A stretch of DNA of 12,746 nt from an uncultured Flavobacterium sp. (GTDB lineage: Bacteria; Bacteroidota; Bacteroidia; Flavobacteriales; Flavobacteriaceae): positions 1 through 12,746 of the forward strand of contig NZ_CAMLRU010000067.1 of the NCBI RefSeq assembly GCF_946482535.1, given 5' to 3'. The first letter of the stretch is position 1, and every line of letters starts with the position of its first letter. Positions 1-6,708 of the stretch are shown one piece after another. The translations under genes were made by a program, and so were the position numbers. Under the pieces are notes generated by a model that was given only the letters and a program-made list of their open reading frames with translations, did not search any database and had not been told where the DNA came from.

Positions 1-2
1 CC

Positions 3-713
3 CTGGTAGGCAAAGTCAAATCGATTGAGATCAAAAACTATGAATACAAATTCCTTAAAAAAGATACCGTTATTTTAGCCAAAAACACGCTATTAAAATT
101 TGACTCCAATAATAACGTAATCAATGAAAATACAGTAACTGAAATTGACCAAAATGAACACCATTACAAATATGAAAAGGGTTTATTGGTTGAAATAAAA
201 ACCGTTTCCAACAACAAAACATCGTTTACAACTTATAAATATGATGAAAACAAAAATCGAATTGAAGAAAAATCATTTGATGACAAAAGAGTTTTTTCCT
301 TGAAATCTTTCCTTTTTGATGAATTCAGGAATCCTATTGAAAAAAGAGTTTCTTATTTTGGTAAAGAAAAAGGAATGACTACCATAACATACGATTACAA
401 AAAGGGAATTTTAACTTCAAGAACTATGGTGGATACTTTTGGAATGGAAATTATCGGCATAAAACATTTCAACAAAAAAGGTTTTATCACCCGTCAGCCT
501 ATAAATAATCTGTATAAAAATGAATACTTCGCCTTGGAAGTTGACAAGAAAGGCAACTTGACTAAAAAGACTTATGTTAAAAATGACGACAACGTCATTG
601 AAACGGTTACCTATAAAAACACTTATGACAAGAACGGAAATATCATTGTAAGAGACCGTTTTTTGAACGGCAAACTAATCGAAAAAACTACTTATGATAT
701 CTTCTATTATTAA
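3..713 (+). CDS. Partial protein with YD-like repeats, 5' end missing
   Basis: The frame is open from the window edge to the TAA at 711-713, giving 236 visible residues; the true start lies upstream. There is a TTG at 186, but the frame is open before it with the same composition, so I do not treat it as the start. The protein is lysine-, tyrosine- and asparagine-rich and built of loose units of about 20 residues such as YKYDENKN, TITYDYKKG, FNKKGF, VDKKGN and TYDKNGNI. These recall the YD/RHS-like or MORN-like beta repeats seen in many secreted Bacteroidota proteins. No catalytic motif is visible. Its stop overlaps that of the convergent helicase gene in one TTAA. I do not recognise a specific family; a cell-surface or periplasmic location is a guess because any signal peptide is outside the window. 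Confidence 0.75.
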   Translation: MVGKVKSIEIKNYEYKFLKKDTVILAKNTLLKFDSNNNVINENTVTEIDQNEHHYKYEKGLLVEIKTVSNNKTSFTTYKYDENKNRIEEKSFDDKRVFSLKSFLFDEFRNPIEKRVSYFGKEKGMTTITYDYKKGILTSRTMVDTFGMEIIGIKHFNKKGFITRQPINNLYKNEYFALEVDKKGNLTKKTYVKNDDNVIETVTYKNTYDKNGNIIVRDRFLNGKLIEKTTYDIFYY

Positions 714-2134
714 TTGTCCAGAAAACTCTCTTCTTTAAACCCAATCAAATACAATTTGTCTTTAGCCCGCGTTACAGCGGTGTATAACCAACGAACATAA
801 TCCACATCAATCCCGTTAGGCAAATAAGGTTGTTCGATAAATACCGTATTCCATTGTCCGCCTTGCGATTTGTGGCAAGTGATGGCATAAGAGAATTTGA
901 CTTGAAGTGCGTTGAAATATTCGTTGTTTTTAACCTTTAAGAACTTGCGATATTGGGCTTCACCTTCGTAGTCTTTCATGACTTCTTGGTATAACTTATT
1001 GCTTTCTTCAAAAGTCAGTGAGGGAGATTCGCTGGTAATAGTGTCCAATAATACTATGGTTTCTATAGGTCGCTGATTAGGATAATCGACCATTCTGAGT
1101 TTGACTTTGGCGAATTTAAATCCGTACAACTCTTTGAAGTTGAAAATTTCCAATACTTCAACAATATCGCCATTGGCTATAAATCCGGCTTCGTCGGTTT
1201 CTTTGAGCCAAAAATAATTGTTCTTCACCACCATCAAATAATCGCCAACGGAGAGTTCGCTTTCTTTATCAAGAATTTTAGTTCTAATTTGCTGGTTGTA
1301 TTGGTTCGCTCTTTTATTGGAACGCACTATAAAACAAGTGTCTTCAATACTGTAATTGCTATACGCACTTTGAATGGCATCTTGTATATCGAACCCATCG
1401 GTTAGGCGAACAATATCTTTAAACCCTTTCAGGTTAAACTGAAAAGTATCCACAAAACTGCTTTTAAGAATTTCGCGCAATTCGGTCGCGTTAAATAAAA
1501 TCCCCGACTTTTCTTCCTGACGCATTACTTCATCCAATTCTATCGAATAAACCTCTTTATTGTAATGCATGGAAAGCGCATCAGTATTGAGTGCCGGACT
1601 AACATCCAATTGCACCGGCGGCAACTGCGCCGTATCGCCTAAAAGAATCAATTTACAATTGTTACCGTTGTAAACATAGGCCATTAAATCATCTAATAGC
1701 GAACCGTTTTCATACAATTTGGCCTCGGTATTCACATCGGATATCATGGAAGATTCATCGACTATAAAAATGGTATTGGTGTGTTTGTTTTCTTTTAAGG
1801 TAAAAGACATGCCGCCGTTTTTCCCTTTTTTAGGATAATAGATTTTTTTGTGAATGGTAAAAGCCGCTTTGTTGGAATAATTGGCTATCACTTTGGCCGC
1901 ACGTCCGGTTGGTGCTAACAACACATACTTTCTGTTGGCAGCACCCAAATTATTGACTATGGCCGAAATGACTGTAGTTTTTCCGGTTCCGGCGTATCCT
2001 TTTAAGACAAACAATTCATTCTTGTTGCTATTGGTAACAAAATGGGCTATTTGCTGAAAAAAAACATCTTGTTTTACAGTCGGCTGAAAAGGAAACTGTT
2101 GGCGTAAAAGACTGTAAAACTGGCTGGAAGTCAT
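710..2134 (-). CDS. Superfamily 1 DNA helicase, RecD/Dda-like
   Basis: This 474-residue ATP-dependent DNA helicase has the complete superfamily 1 motif series: Walker A GYAGTGKT (46-53), motif Ia APTGRAAKV (74-82), Walker B IVDES (124-128), motif III GDTAQLPPV (166-174), an EVMRQ motif with the expected arginine (about 202-206), and a UvrD_C_2-type end with TCHKSQGGQW (about 419-428) and LYTAVTRAK (450-458). It has no long N-terminal domain and no nuclease domain, so it resembles stand-alone Dda/RecD2-like helicases rather than RecD of a RecBCD complex. The expected activity is 5'-3' unwinding in repair or replication restart; the polarity is inferred from the family. The ATG at 2134 is preceded by a TATATTTG box 28 bp upstream. 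It is transcribed away from the DUF3822-rsmD operon. Confidence 0.9.
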   Translation of the reverse strand: MTSSQFYSLLRQQFPFQPTVKQDVFFQQIAHFVTNSNKNELFVLKGYAGTGKTTVISAIVNNLGAANRKYVLLAPTGRAAKVIANYSNKAAFTIHKKIYYPKKGKNGGMSFTLKENKHTNTIFIVDESSMISDVNTEAKLYENGSLLDDLMAYVYNGNNCKLILLGDTAQLPPVQLDVSPALNTDALSMHYNKEVYSIELDEVMRQEEKSGILFNATELREILKSSFVDTFQFNLKGFKDIVRLTDGFDIQDAIQSAYSNYSIEDTCFIVRSNKRANQYNQQIRTKILDKESELSVGDYLMVVKNNYFWLKETDEAGFIANGDIVEVLEIFNFKELYGFKFAKVKLRMVDYPNQRPIETIVLLDTITSESPSLTFEESNKLYQEVMKDYEGEAQYRKFLKVKNNEYFNALQVKFSYAITCHKSQGGQWNTVFIEQPYLPNGIDVDYVRWLYTAVTRAKDKLYLIGFKEESFLDN

Positions 2135-2161
2135 TTGGGATTATGGTAAAAAATTGGATTT

Positions 2162-2169
2162 CAAATATA
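2162..2169 (-). promoter_or_regulatory. -7 box of the helicase gene promoter
   Basis: On the minus strand this reads TATATTTG, an exact match to the Bacteroidota TAnnTTTG element, 28 bp before the helicase ATG. I do not see a TTG -33 element at the usual 17-23 bp spacing, so the call rests on the -7 match and its position. Confidence 0.5.
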
Positions 2170-2250
2170 GTGATTTAGAACAAAGAAAATAGAGAAAAGA
2201 AAATAGACTGTTACTTGTAAAATGTTATAGATACTAAAACAAGTTCAGTA

Positions 2251-2258
2251 TAAATTTG
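2251..2258 (+). promoter_or_regulatory. -7 box of the DUF3822-rsmD promoter
   Basis: TAAATTTG matches the Bacteroidota TAnnTTTG consensus exactly and lies 33 bp before the ATG at 2292. The only clear upstream TTG (2215-2217) is 33 bp away, too far for a standard -33 element, so the upstream half is unresolved. Confidence 0.5.
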
Positions 2259-2291
2259 TAAGTTTGCCAAGTTCGTTGCAACCGAAGCATT

Positions 2292-3104
2292 ATGTACCAA
2301 AACACCAGCGTTATCGACAAAACTTATCGAAAACTAGCCATTCAGGTTTCTCTGAACGGTTTGTCGTTTGCTACTTTTAATACAATAAGTAACGAATCTT
2401 TGGCACTGAAAACCATTACCATGGGAAAGGTTAACGTGACTTCCAATATTGAAGATTTATTCGGAGAAGCATTTGAAACACATCCTGAACTCAAAGCTGA
2501 TTATGATGAAATCGTAATTTTACACAGTAATAATTTATCGACTTTTGTGCCGACAGCTTTGTTTGATGAGGAATATTTGGGAAGTTATTTGCAATTCAAT
2601 ACCAAAGTTTTTGAAACCGATTTTTTTGCTTTTGATGAATTGCCCAACTACGAAATGAATAACGTTTACATTCCGTATGTGAACATGAACAACTATTTTA
2701 TTGACCGTTTTGGCACATTTGATTACAAACACGCACATAGTATTTTGGTGCAAAAGTTACTCGAAGTTTCCAAGAACAATGAAGACCGTAAGATGTTTGT
2801 GCATGTGAGTGACAGTCATTTTGAAATTGTAATTGTGCAAAACCAAAAGCTGTTGCTTTTCAACACTTTTGATTATAAAACACCCGAAGATTTTATCTAC
2901 TACATTTTATTCACTGCAGAGCAATTGCAATTGAATCCGGAACATTTTAAATTGGAATTGTTGGGTAAAATCACCGAAGGCGATGTGCTTTTCGATATCG
3001 CTTATAAATATGTGCGTAACGTTTCCTTGTTTGACGTAAGTGATTTGCAAAATGCCTTTACCGAAACCGAAAACCGCGAACACTTTATTTTGTTGCACTC
3101 ATGA
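2292..3104 (+). CDS. DUF3822 family protein, probable actin-like fold
   Basis: This 270-residue protein resembles the DUF3822 family of Bacteroidota. Recognition rests on the N-terminal pattern (SVIDKTYRKLAIQVSLNG), the middle HVSDSHFEIVIVQNQKLLLF and the following YKTPEDFIYYILFTAEQL segment. The alternation of two half-domains with a short beta-hairpin signature recalls the actin-like/PilM fold, and I remember a Bacteroides member solved with that fold; the function remains unknown. No signal peptide or membrane segment is visible, so it is probably cytoplasmic. Its TGA overlaps the ATG of rsmD in ATGA (3101-3104), which points to translational coupling. This DUF3822-rsmD pairing is, from memory, common in flavobacteria. 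Start chosen at the ATG 33 bp after a TAAATTTG box. Confidence 0.85.
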   Translation: MYQNTSVIDKTYRKLAIQVSLNGLSFATFNTISNESLALKTITMGKVNVTSNIEDLFGEAFETHPELKADYDEIVILHSNNLSTFVPTALFDEEYLGSYLQFNTKVFETDFFAFDELPNYEMNNVYIPYVNMNNYFIDRFGTFDYKHAHSILVQKLLEVSKNNEDRKMFVHVSDSHFEIVIVQNQKLLLFNTFDYKTPEDFIYYILFTAEQLQLNPEHFKLELLGKITEGDVLFDIAYKYVRNVSLFDVSDLQNAFTETENREHFILLHS

Positions 3105-3682
3105 GAATCATTTCGGGCAAATACAAAGGCCGAAGAATAATGCCTCCTAAAAACTTGCCGGTTCGTCCTACGACCGATATGAGTAAGGAAGCCTTATTTA
3201 ACGTACTTAACAATCATTTCAACTTTACGGAACTGAAAGTCTTGGAACTTTTTGCCGGTACCGGAAGTATCAGTTATGAATTTGCTTCGCGCGGTTGTTC
3301 ACCCATTTTGTGTGTTGACGGCGATATGGGTTGTGTGAATTTCATCAAAAAAACCGCTAAGGAATTTGATTTTGACATTACCGCTATTAAAAGTGACGTG
3401 TTCAAGTTCTTGGAAAAACATACCGGAAACTACGACATTATTTTTGCTGATCCGCCTTATGGTATGTCTCAAACAGAATTCGAAAAAATCATTGAACTTA
3501 TTTTTGAAAACGAATTGTTAGACGTAGAAGGTATGTTGGTTGTTGAACATTCTAAATACACCAAATTAGACCACATGGCGCATTATTCGCTCCAAAAAAA
3601 CTATGGCGGTTCGGTGTTTAGTTTCTTCGAATTTGAAACCGATGAGGAAGATTCGGAGGATGATGAAACCGAAGAAGAATAG
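3101..3682 (+). CDS. rsmD: 16S rRNA (guanine-N2)-methyltransferase RsmD
   Basis: This 193-residue SAM-dependent methyltransferase is expected to make m2G966 (E. coli numbering) in helix 31 of 16S rRNA during 30S assembly. Family signs are the N-terminal RIISGKYKGRRI (2-13), RPTTDMSKEALFNVL (22-36), SAM-binding motif I LELFAGTGS (48-56) and catalytic motif IV FADPPYG (115-121). Length is normal for the family. The last 16 residues (178-193) are almost entirely Asp, Glu, Ser and Thr, an acidic tail that is not part of the fold. It is translationally coupled to DUF3822 and ends 3 bp from the stop of the convergent flavoprotein gene. Confidence 0.93.
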   Translation: MRIISGKYKGRRIMPPKNLPVRPTTDMSKEALFNVLNNHFNFTELKVLELFAGTGSISYEFASRGCSPILCVDGDMGCVNFIKKTAKEFDFDITAIKSDVFKFLEKHTGNYDIIFADPPYGMSQTEFEKIIELIFENELLDVEGMLVVEHSKYTKLDHMAHYSLQKNYGGSVFSFFEFETDEEDSEDDETEEE

Positions 3683-3685
3683 TCT

Positions 3686-4354
3686 TTACTTCTCAAAAAC
3701 CAAGGAAGAAACATCGGCACCCAAATCAATTAAGTGTTTATTGATGTCTCGCACAAAGTCTTCCGGTCCGCAAACATAAAAGTACTGACTGAAATCAACG
3801 ATGTTTTCAATCAGAAATTTGCGGTCTATTCGTTTTCCTACAAATCCTATTGTGTTTTCCCTAGTCAAAACATTGACAAAATTTTTCTTCAACATTTTGA
3901 AGAGTTCTTGCCCCATAATAATATCTTCGGAAGTCTTATTGACATAAATGAGCCTATTACCATTGATTAAATTATGCCGATACAATTCCCGAAAAATGGA
4001 AATAAAAGGGGTAATTCCGGAACCAGCCGCAATAAAAACACCCGGTCCTTTGTATTGAATCGCTCCGAAAACGTCGTGTAGTATCAATTCATCACCGGCA
4101 TTGGTTCGCCCTAACTCCTTTGTAACTCCATTTTGTTCATTGTAAATTTTAATCATAAACTCAAGGTATTTCGATTCCCTTAAGTTGGTAAACGTAAAAG
4201 GTCTTAATTGGTCTTTCCACGCCGGTAGATTGATAGATACGTCTGTAGCTTGTCCGGGTATGAATTGATAGCCTTCGGGTTTTTCTACCACAAACTTTTT
4301 GACATCATGAGTAATAAATTTGGCTTCGAGTACTTTAACGACATGACCGCTCAT
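3686..4354 (-). CDS. FAD/NAD(P)-binding oxidoreductase, ferredoxin reductase-like
   Basis: This 222-residue flavoprotein belongs to the ferredoxin-NADP reductase superfamily. It has an N-terminal FAD-binding beta-barrel with RPFTFTN (51-57, the RxYS/T-type flavin motif), an NAD(P)-binding pyrophosphate loop AAGSGITPF (109-117), and the late CGPEDF motif (195-200) that contacts the nicotinamide side. There is no C-terminal 2Fe-2S domain and no membrane segment, so it is a minimal soluble reductase that probably passes electrons between NAD(P)H and a flavodoxin, ferredoxin or haem/nonhaem partner. No partner gene is adjacent, so the substrate cannot be named. Its ATG at 4354 lies 39 bp downstream of a TAACTTTG box. 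Confidence 0.88.
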   Translation of the reverse strand: MSGHVVKVLEAKFITHDVKKFVVEKPEGYQFIPGQATDVSINLPAWKDQLRPFTFTNLRESKYLEFMIKIYNEQNGVTKELGRTNAGDELILHDVFGAIQYKGPGVFIAAGSGITPFISIFRELYRHNLINGNRLIYVNKTSEDIIMGQELFKMLKKNFVNVLTRENTIGFVGKRIDRKFLIENIVDFSQYFYVCGPEDFVRDINKHLIDLGADVSSLVFEK

Positions 4355-4393
4355 ACGCTTTGGAATTTTAGAGTTGATAAAATCTCACTCTAA

Positions 4394-4401
4394 CAAAGTT
4401 A
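4394..4401 (-). promoter_or_regulatory. -7 box of the flavoprotein gene promoter
   Basis: The minus strand reads TAACTTTG, an exact TAnnTTTG match 39 bp before the ATG at 4354, in the gap between this gene and the 3' end of rnpB. No TTG is seen at 17-23 bp spacing. Confidence 0.45.
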
Positions 4402-4420
4402 GTAATAAATAAGAAGATTG

Positions 4421-4434
4421 AATAAAGAAAAAAA
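4421..4434 (-). terminator. U-rich 3' flank of rnpB, probable termination region
   Basis: Immediately after the 3' strand of P1 the minus strand reads TTTTTTT followed by CTTTATT. The structured end of the RNase P RNA followed by a T run could serve as the intrinsic terminator, although no separate local hairpin is present. Confidence 0.4.
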
Positions 4435-4736
4435 GCAGACCTATAAGCCGGATTCTGTTCTCGTCTTTTGGACGAGACCTTATCATTTATCTAGTCTCGT
4501 TGTTACCAACGAGATCGAGCTTCCTACCCTTCGACAACGGACGAGTAGCCCTTAAATGCCGATATACTTGGAATTTCACCGCATAGAGTTTACCTGGTTT
4601 CACTACAGCCGAACTGTACATACTTTCTGTTGCACTGGTCCTCGCCTCACGACGGACGGGCGTTACCCGCTATGCTACTCTGTGGTGTCCGGACTTTCCT
4701 ACTCGTCCCGAAAGACGAGTCGATAAGGCGGTCTGC
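4435..4736 (-). ncRNA. rnpB: RNase P RNA, bacterial type A
   Basis: This is the catalytic RNA of RNase P, which trims the 5' leader from tRNA precursors. On the minus strand it shows the conserved 5' block GAAAGTCCGGACACC (P4 side, around 4685-4700), the AAACTC...GGTGAAATTCCAA core around 4570-4595, and the 3' block ACAGAATCCGGCTTATAGG (around 4440-4458), all close to the E. coli gene. The ends are set by a perfect 7-bp P1 helix: GCAGACC (4736-4730) pairs with GGTCTGC (4441-4435). Local hairpins are visible, for example CTCGTC/GACGAG (4461-4477) and ACTCGTC/GACGAGT around 4701-4720. At about 302 nt it is on the short side for type A RNAs. A TACCTTTG box sits just upstream of the 5' end. Confidence 0.95.
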
Positions 4737-4740
4737 GCGG

Positions 4741-4748
4741 CAAAGGTA
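4741..4748 (-). promoter_or_regulatory. -7 box of the rnpB promoter
   Basis: The minus strand reads TACCTTTG, an exact TAnnTTTG match, placed 4 bp before the first P1 base at 4736. The position fits transcription starting at or next to the mature 5' end. No TTG at the expected -33 spacing is seen; the upstream part of the promoter is the repeat arm at 4765-4782. Confidence 0.6.
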
Positions 4749-4764
4749 AGAATTACGACTTAGG

Positions 4765-4821
4765 AATTACGAATTACAAATTGATATATTTATCTTAATT
4801 CGTAATTTGGAATTCGTAATT
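4765..4821. repeat. Inverted repeat between rnpB and dnaX
   Basis: Arms 4765-4782 and 4804-4821 are 18 bp each and complementary apart from one mismatch, with a 21-base loop. Both are built from the unit AATTACGAATT / AATTCGTAATT, which also recurs as a direct repeat inside the right arm (starting at 4797 and 4811) and, degenerate, at 4751-4762. It resembles the short AATTACGAATT-type intergenic repeats I remember from flavobacterial genomes. The right arm supplies the TTTG of the dnaX promoter. Confidence 0.8.
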
Positions 4822-4836
4822 ATTACTTTATATTTG
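4806..4836 (+). promoter_or_regulatory. dnaX promoter
   Basis: TTTG at 4806-4809 and TATATTTG at 4829-4836 form a complete Bacteroidota promoter with a 19-bp spacer, inside the usual 17-23 bp range. The ATG follows 16 bp after the -7 box, so the leader would be only about 10 nt, leaving no room for a Shine-Dalgarno site. Confidence 0.7.
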
Positions 4837-4852
4837 TGAACACTATTTTTCT

Positions 4853-5935
4853 ATGGAACAATTTGTAGTATCAGCCCGAAAGTATCGCCCGCAAACGTTT
4901 AAAGACGTGGTTGGACAACAGGCTATTACCAATACTTTACTCAACGCCATAGAAAACAATCACTTGGCTTCTGCCCTATTGTTTACCGGACCGCGTGGAG
5001 TAGGAAAAACGACTTGTGCTCGTATTTTGGCCCGAAAAATTAACCAACCCGGTTATGACGATCCGTTTGAGGATTTTGCTTTTAATGTATTCGAATTGGA
5101 TGCAGCTTCAAACAATTCCGTGGATGACATCAGAAACCTGATTGACCAAGTTAGAATTCCGCCACAAACCGGACAATATAAAGTGTATATCATTGACGAG
5201 GTGCACATGTTGTCTTCGGCTGCTTTTAATGCGTTTTTGAAAACTTTAGAAGAACCGCCTAAGCACGCCATATTCATTTTGGCCACGACCGAAAAACACA
5301 AAATCATTCCGACCATCTTGTCACGTTGTCAAATTTTCGACTTTAAGCGAATTACCGTTAAGGATGCTAAAGAACATTTGGCGGAAGTAGCGGCTAGTCA
5401 GGGCGTACAATTTGAAGACGACGCTTTGCACATTATTGCTCAAAAAGCCGATGGCGCCATGCGAGATGCTTTGTCGATTTTTGACCGTGTGGTTTCTTTT
5501 TGCGGGAACAATTTGACGCGTCAAGCCGTAACGGAAAACTTGAATGTGTTGGACTATGAGACTTATATTAATATGACCGATTTGCTTTTTGAGAACAAAA
5601 TCCCGGAAGTCTTATTGGCTTATAACGATATTTTGTCTAAAGGTTTTGACGGACATCATTTTATTGCCGGATTGGCTTCGCATTTCCGAGATTTATTGGT
5701 AGCCCAAAACCCGGCGACGCTTTCTTTATTAGAAATGGGTGAAGCAGCGCAACAACTTTACGGACACCAATCGCAAAAAGCTTCTCAAGAATTTCTATTG
5801 AAAGGTATTGACTTGGCGAATGACTGTGATTTAAAATACAAACTTTCTCAAAACCAACGCCTGTTGGTTGAACTCACGCTAATGCAAATCGCCTCCATCA
5901 CTTTCGATGGAGAAAAAAAAAAGCTGAATTCATAA
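4853..5935 (+). CDS. dnaX: DNA polymerase III gamma/tau subunit, gamma-length frame
   Basis: This is the clamp-loader ATPase of the replicative polymerase. The 360-residue frame holds the full AAA+ module and the clamp-loader oligomerisation domain: Walker A GPRGVGKT (46-53), Walker B IIDEVH (113-118), LEEPP (132-136), sensor ATTE (144-147) and the SRC arginine-finger motif (157-159), then a collar-type helical domain to about 355. The four-cysteine zinc module that most bacterial DnaX proteins carry after the first helix is absent; residues 63-78 are a short acidic loop instead. The frame stops at TAA 5933-5935, directly after GEKKKLNS, while the tau linker and C-terminus continue in the -1 frame. 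The product is therefore gamma-like unless a frameshift occurs. Confidence 0.93.
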   Translation: MEQFVVSARKYRPQTFKDVVGQQAITNTLLNAIENNHLASALLFTGPRGVGKTTCARILARKINQPGYDDPFEDFAFNVFELDAASNNSVDDIRNLIDQVRIPPQTGQYKVYIIDEVHMLSSAAFNAFLKTLEEPPKHAIFILATTEKHKIIPTILSRCQIFDFKRITVKDAKEHLAEVAASQGVQFEDDALHIIAQKADGAMRDALSIFDRVVSFCGNNLTRQAVTENLNVLDYETYINMTDLLFENKIPEVLLAYNDILSKGFDGHHFIAGLASHFRDLLVAQNPATLSLLEMGEAAQQLYGHQSQKASQEFLLKGIDLANDCDLKYKLSQNQRLLVELTLMQIASITFDGEKKKLNS

Positions 5936-5942
5936 TTCCTCC
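5909..5942 (+). other. Candidate frameshift or recoding site in dnaX
   Basis: A run of ten A (5913-5922) contains A AAA AAG at 5917-5923 in phase with the zero frame, the same heptamer used for -1 frameshifting in E. coli dnaX. The zero-frame stop follows 9 bases later. A GGAG lies directly upstream (5909-5912), and a small GAATT-CAT-AATTC hairpin (5926-5938) lies downstream; CTCC at 5939-5942 could pair with the GGAG. The hairpin is weak. A -1 shift gives KKK-AEFIIPP and keeps the frame open to 6708, for a product of 618 residues. Confidence 0.6.
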
Positions 5943-6708
5943 CACGCATTACCGCAATAATAGTTATTCCATTACAGAAGTACAAAATACGAAGTTGGAA
6001 GTACGAAGTGAAGACAAAGTACAAAGTACAAAGTTGGAAGTACGAAGTTTGGAAACTGCTGAATTAGATAAGAAGGCAGAAAGCACAACGCAGAATACAG
6101 AACAACCAACAACCAACAACCAGCAACCAACAACCAATAGCGAAGAAGTACAAAGTACGAAGTTGGAAGTTCAAAGTGTGGAAAATCCTGCATTAGAGAG
6201 TACAACTCAGAAAGCAGAACAACCAACAACCAACAACCAGCAACCAACAACCAAAATTTCCGCTTTATCTCTCGCTAGTATTCGAGCCAAAAAAGAAATG
6301 GCTGAAGCGCAAAAGTCCGTGGTAAAAGACTCGGTGCATTTGCCTAGCGAACCTTTTACGGAAACGGAAATGTTAGAGCAATGGTTGAAATATGCGCAAC
6401 GGATGGAAGACAAAGGCTATCGCATTGTCGCTTCATTGTTAACCATTAATGATCCTATTTTAGAAGGAACGACTATCATTCACGAATTGCCGAATGAGAG
6501 TTCGAAAATAGATTTTGAAAAAGAAAGGCCTGAGCTTTTGGGTTATTTACGAGGAAAACTTCACAACCACGATATTCAAATTAATGTAAAAGTCAATGAA
6601 ACTTTGGTGGTTAAAAAAGCCTTCACCAACCAAGACAAATACAACCGTTTGGTGGAAATTAATCCAAACTTAGAACTCTTGAAAAAGATGTTTGATTTGG
6701 ATGTTTAA
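5923..6708 (+). CDS. dnaX: tau-specific linker and C-terminal part of DnaX, in the -1 frame
   Basis: This frame is open from the A run to TAA 6706-6708 and has no ATG until about 6298, within a conserved-looking stretch, so independent translation is unlikely. It begins AEFIIPPTHYRNN, continues through a repeat-rich hydrophilic linker (5980-6254), then a folded C-terminal domain of about 150 residues containing LSLASIRAKKEMAEAQ and ending with a LLKKMFDLDV tail typical of Bacteroidota gamma/tau proteins. In tau this region is expected to bind the polymerase core and helicase. Either it is joined to the upstream frame by a -1 shift, or the gene carries a 1-base deletion. The stop overlaps that of the convergent membrane-protein gene in TTAA. 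Confidence 0.8.
   Translation, partial: AEFIIPPTHYRNNSYSITEVQNTKLEVRSEDKVQSTKLEVRSLETAELDKKAESTTQNTEQPTTNNQQPTTNSEEVQSTKLEVQSVENPALESTTQKAEQPTTNNQQPTTKISALSLASIRAKKEMAEAQKSVVKDSVHLPSEPFTETEMLEQWLKYAQRMEDKGYRIVASLLTINDPILEGTTIIHELPNESSKIDFEKERPELLGYLRGKLHNHDIQINVKVNETLVVKKAFTNQDKYNRLVEINPNLELLKKMFDLDV
5980..6254 (+). repeat. Repeat-built linker inside the tau part of dnaX
   Basis: Three copies of a 30-base unit (5980-6009, 6019-6048, 6148-6177) encode VQ(N/S)TKLEV(R/Q)S. A 40-base segment is repeated perfectly at 6098-6137 and 6215-6254 (offset 117) and encodes EQPTTNNQQPTT. Within it a CAACCAACAAC motif recurs. The DNA pattern (AGTACGAAGT and CAACAACC units) resembles short intergenic repeats of flavobacteria rather than ordinary coding sequence. 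Confidence 0.85.

Noticed and set aside
710..2134. RecD subunit of RecBCD
   Set aside because: No recB or recC neighbour, and the protein is short; a stand-alone RecD/Dda-like helicase fits better.
4435..4736. tmRNA or signal recognition particle RNA
   Set aside because: The GAAAGTCCGG and CCGGCTTATAGG blocks and the P1 pairing identify RNase P RNA.
5972..6250. Minus-strand ORF of 92 codons rich in WLLVV and SYFVL
   Set aside because: It is the antisense reading of the repeat-built tau linker; such low-complexity translations come from the repeat DNA itself.
5980..6254. CRISPR-like array
   Set aside because: The repeats are in frame, directly encode a linker, and have no regular repeat-spacer pattern; no cas genes are nearby.
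5995..6708. tau C-terminal region as an independent gene from TTG 5995
   Set aside because: The frame is open upstream to the A run with family-like sequence (FIIPP), so 5995 is not a real start.
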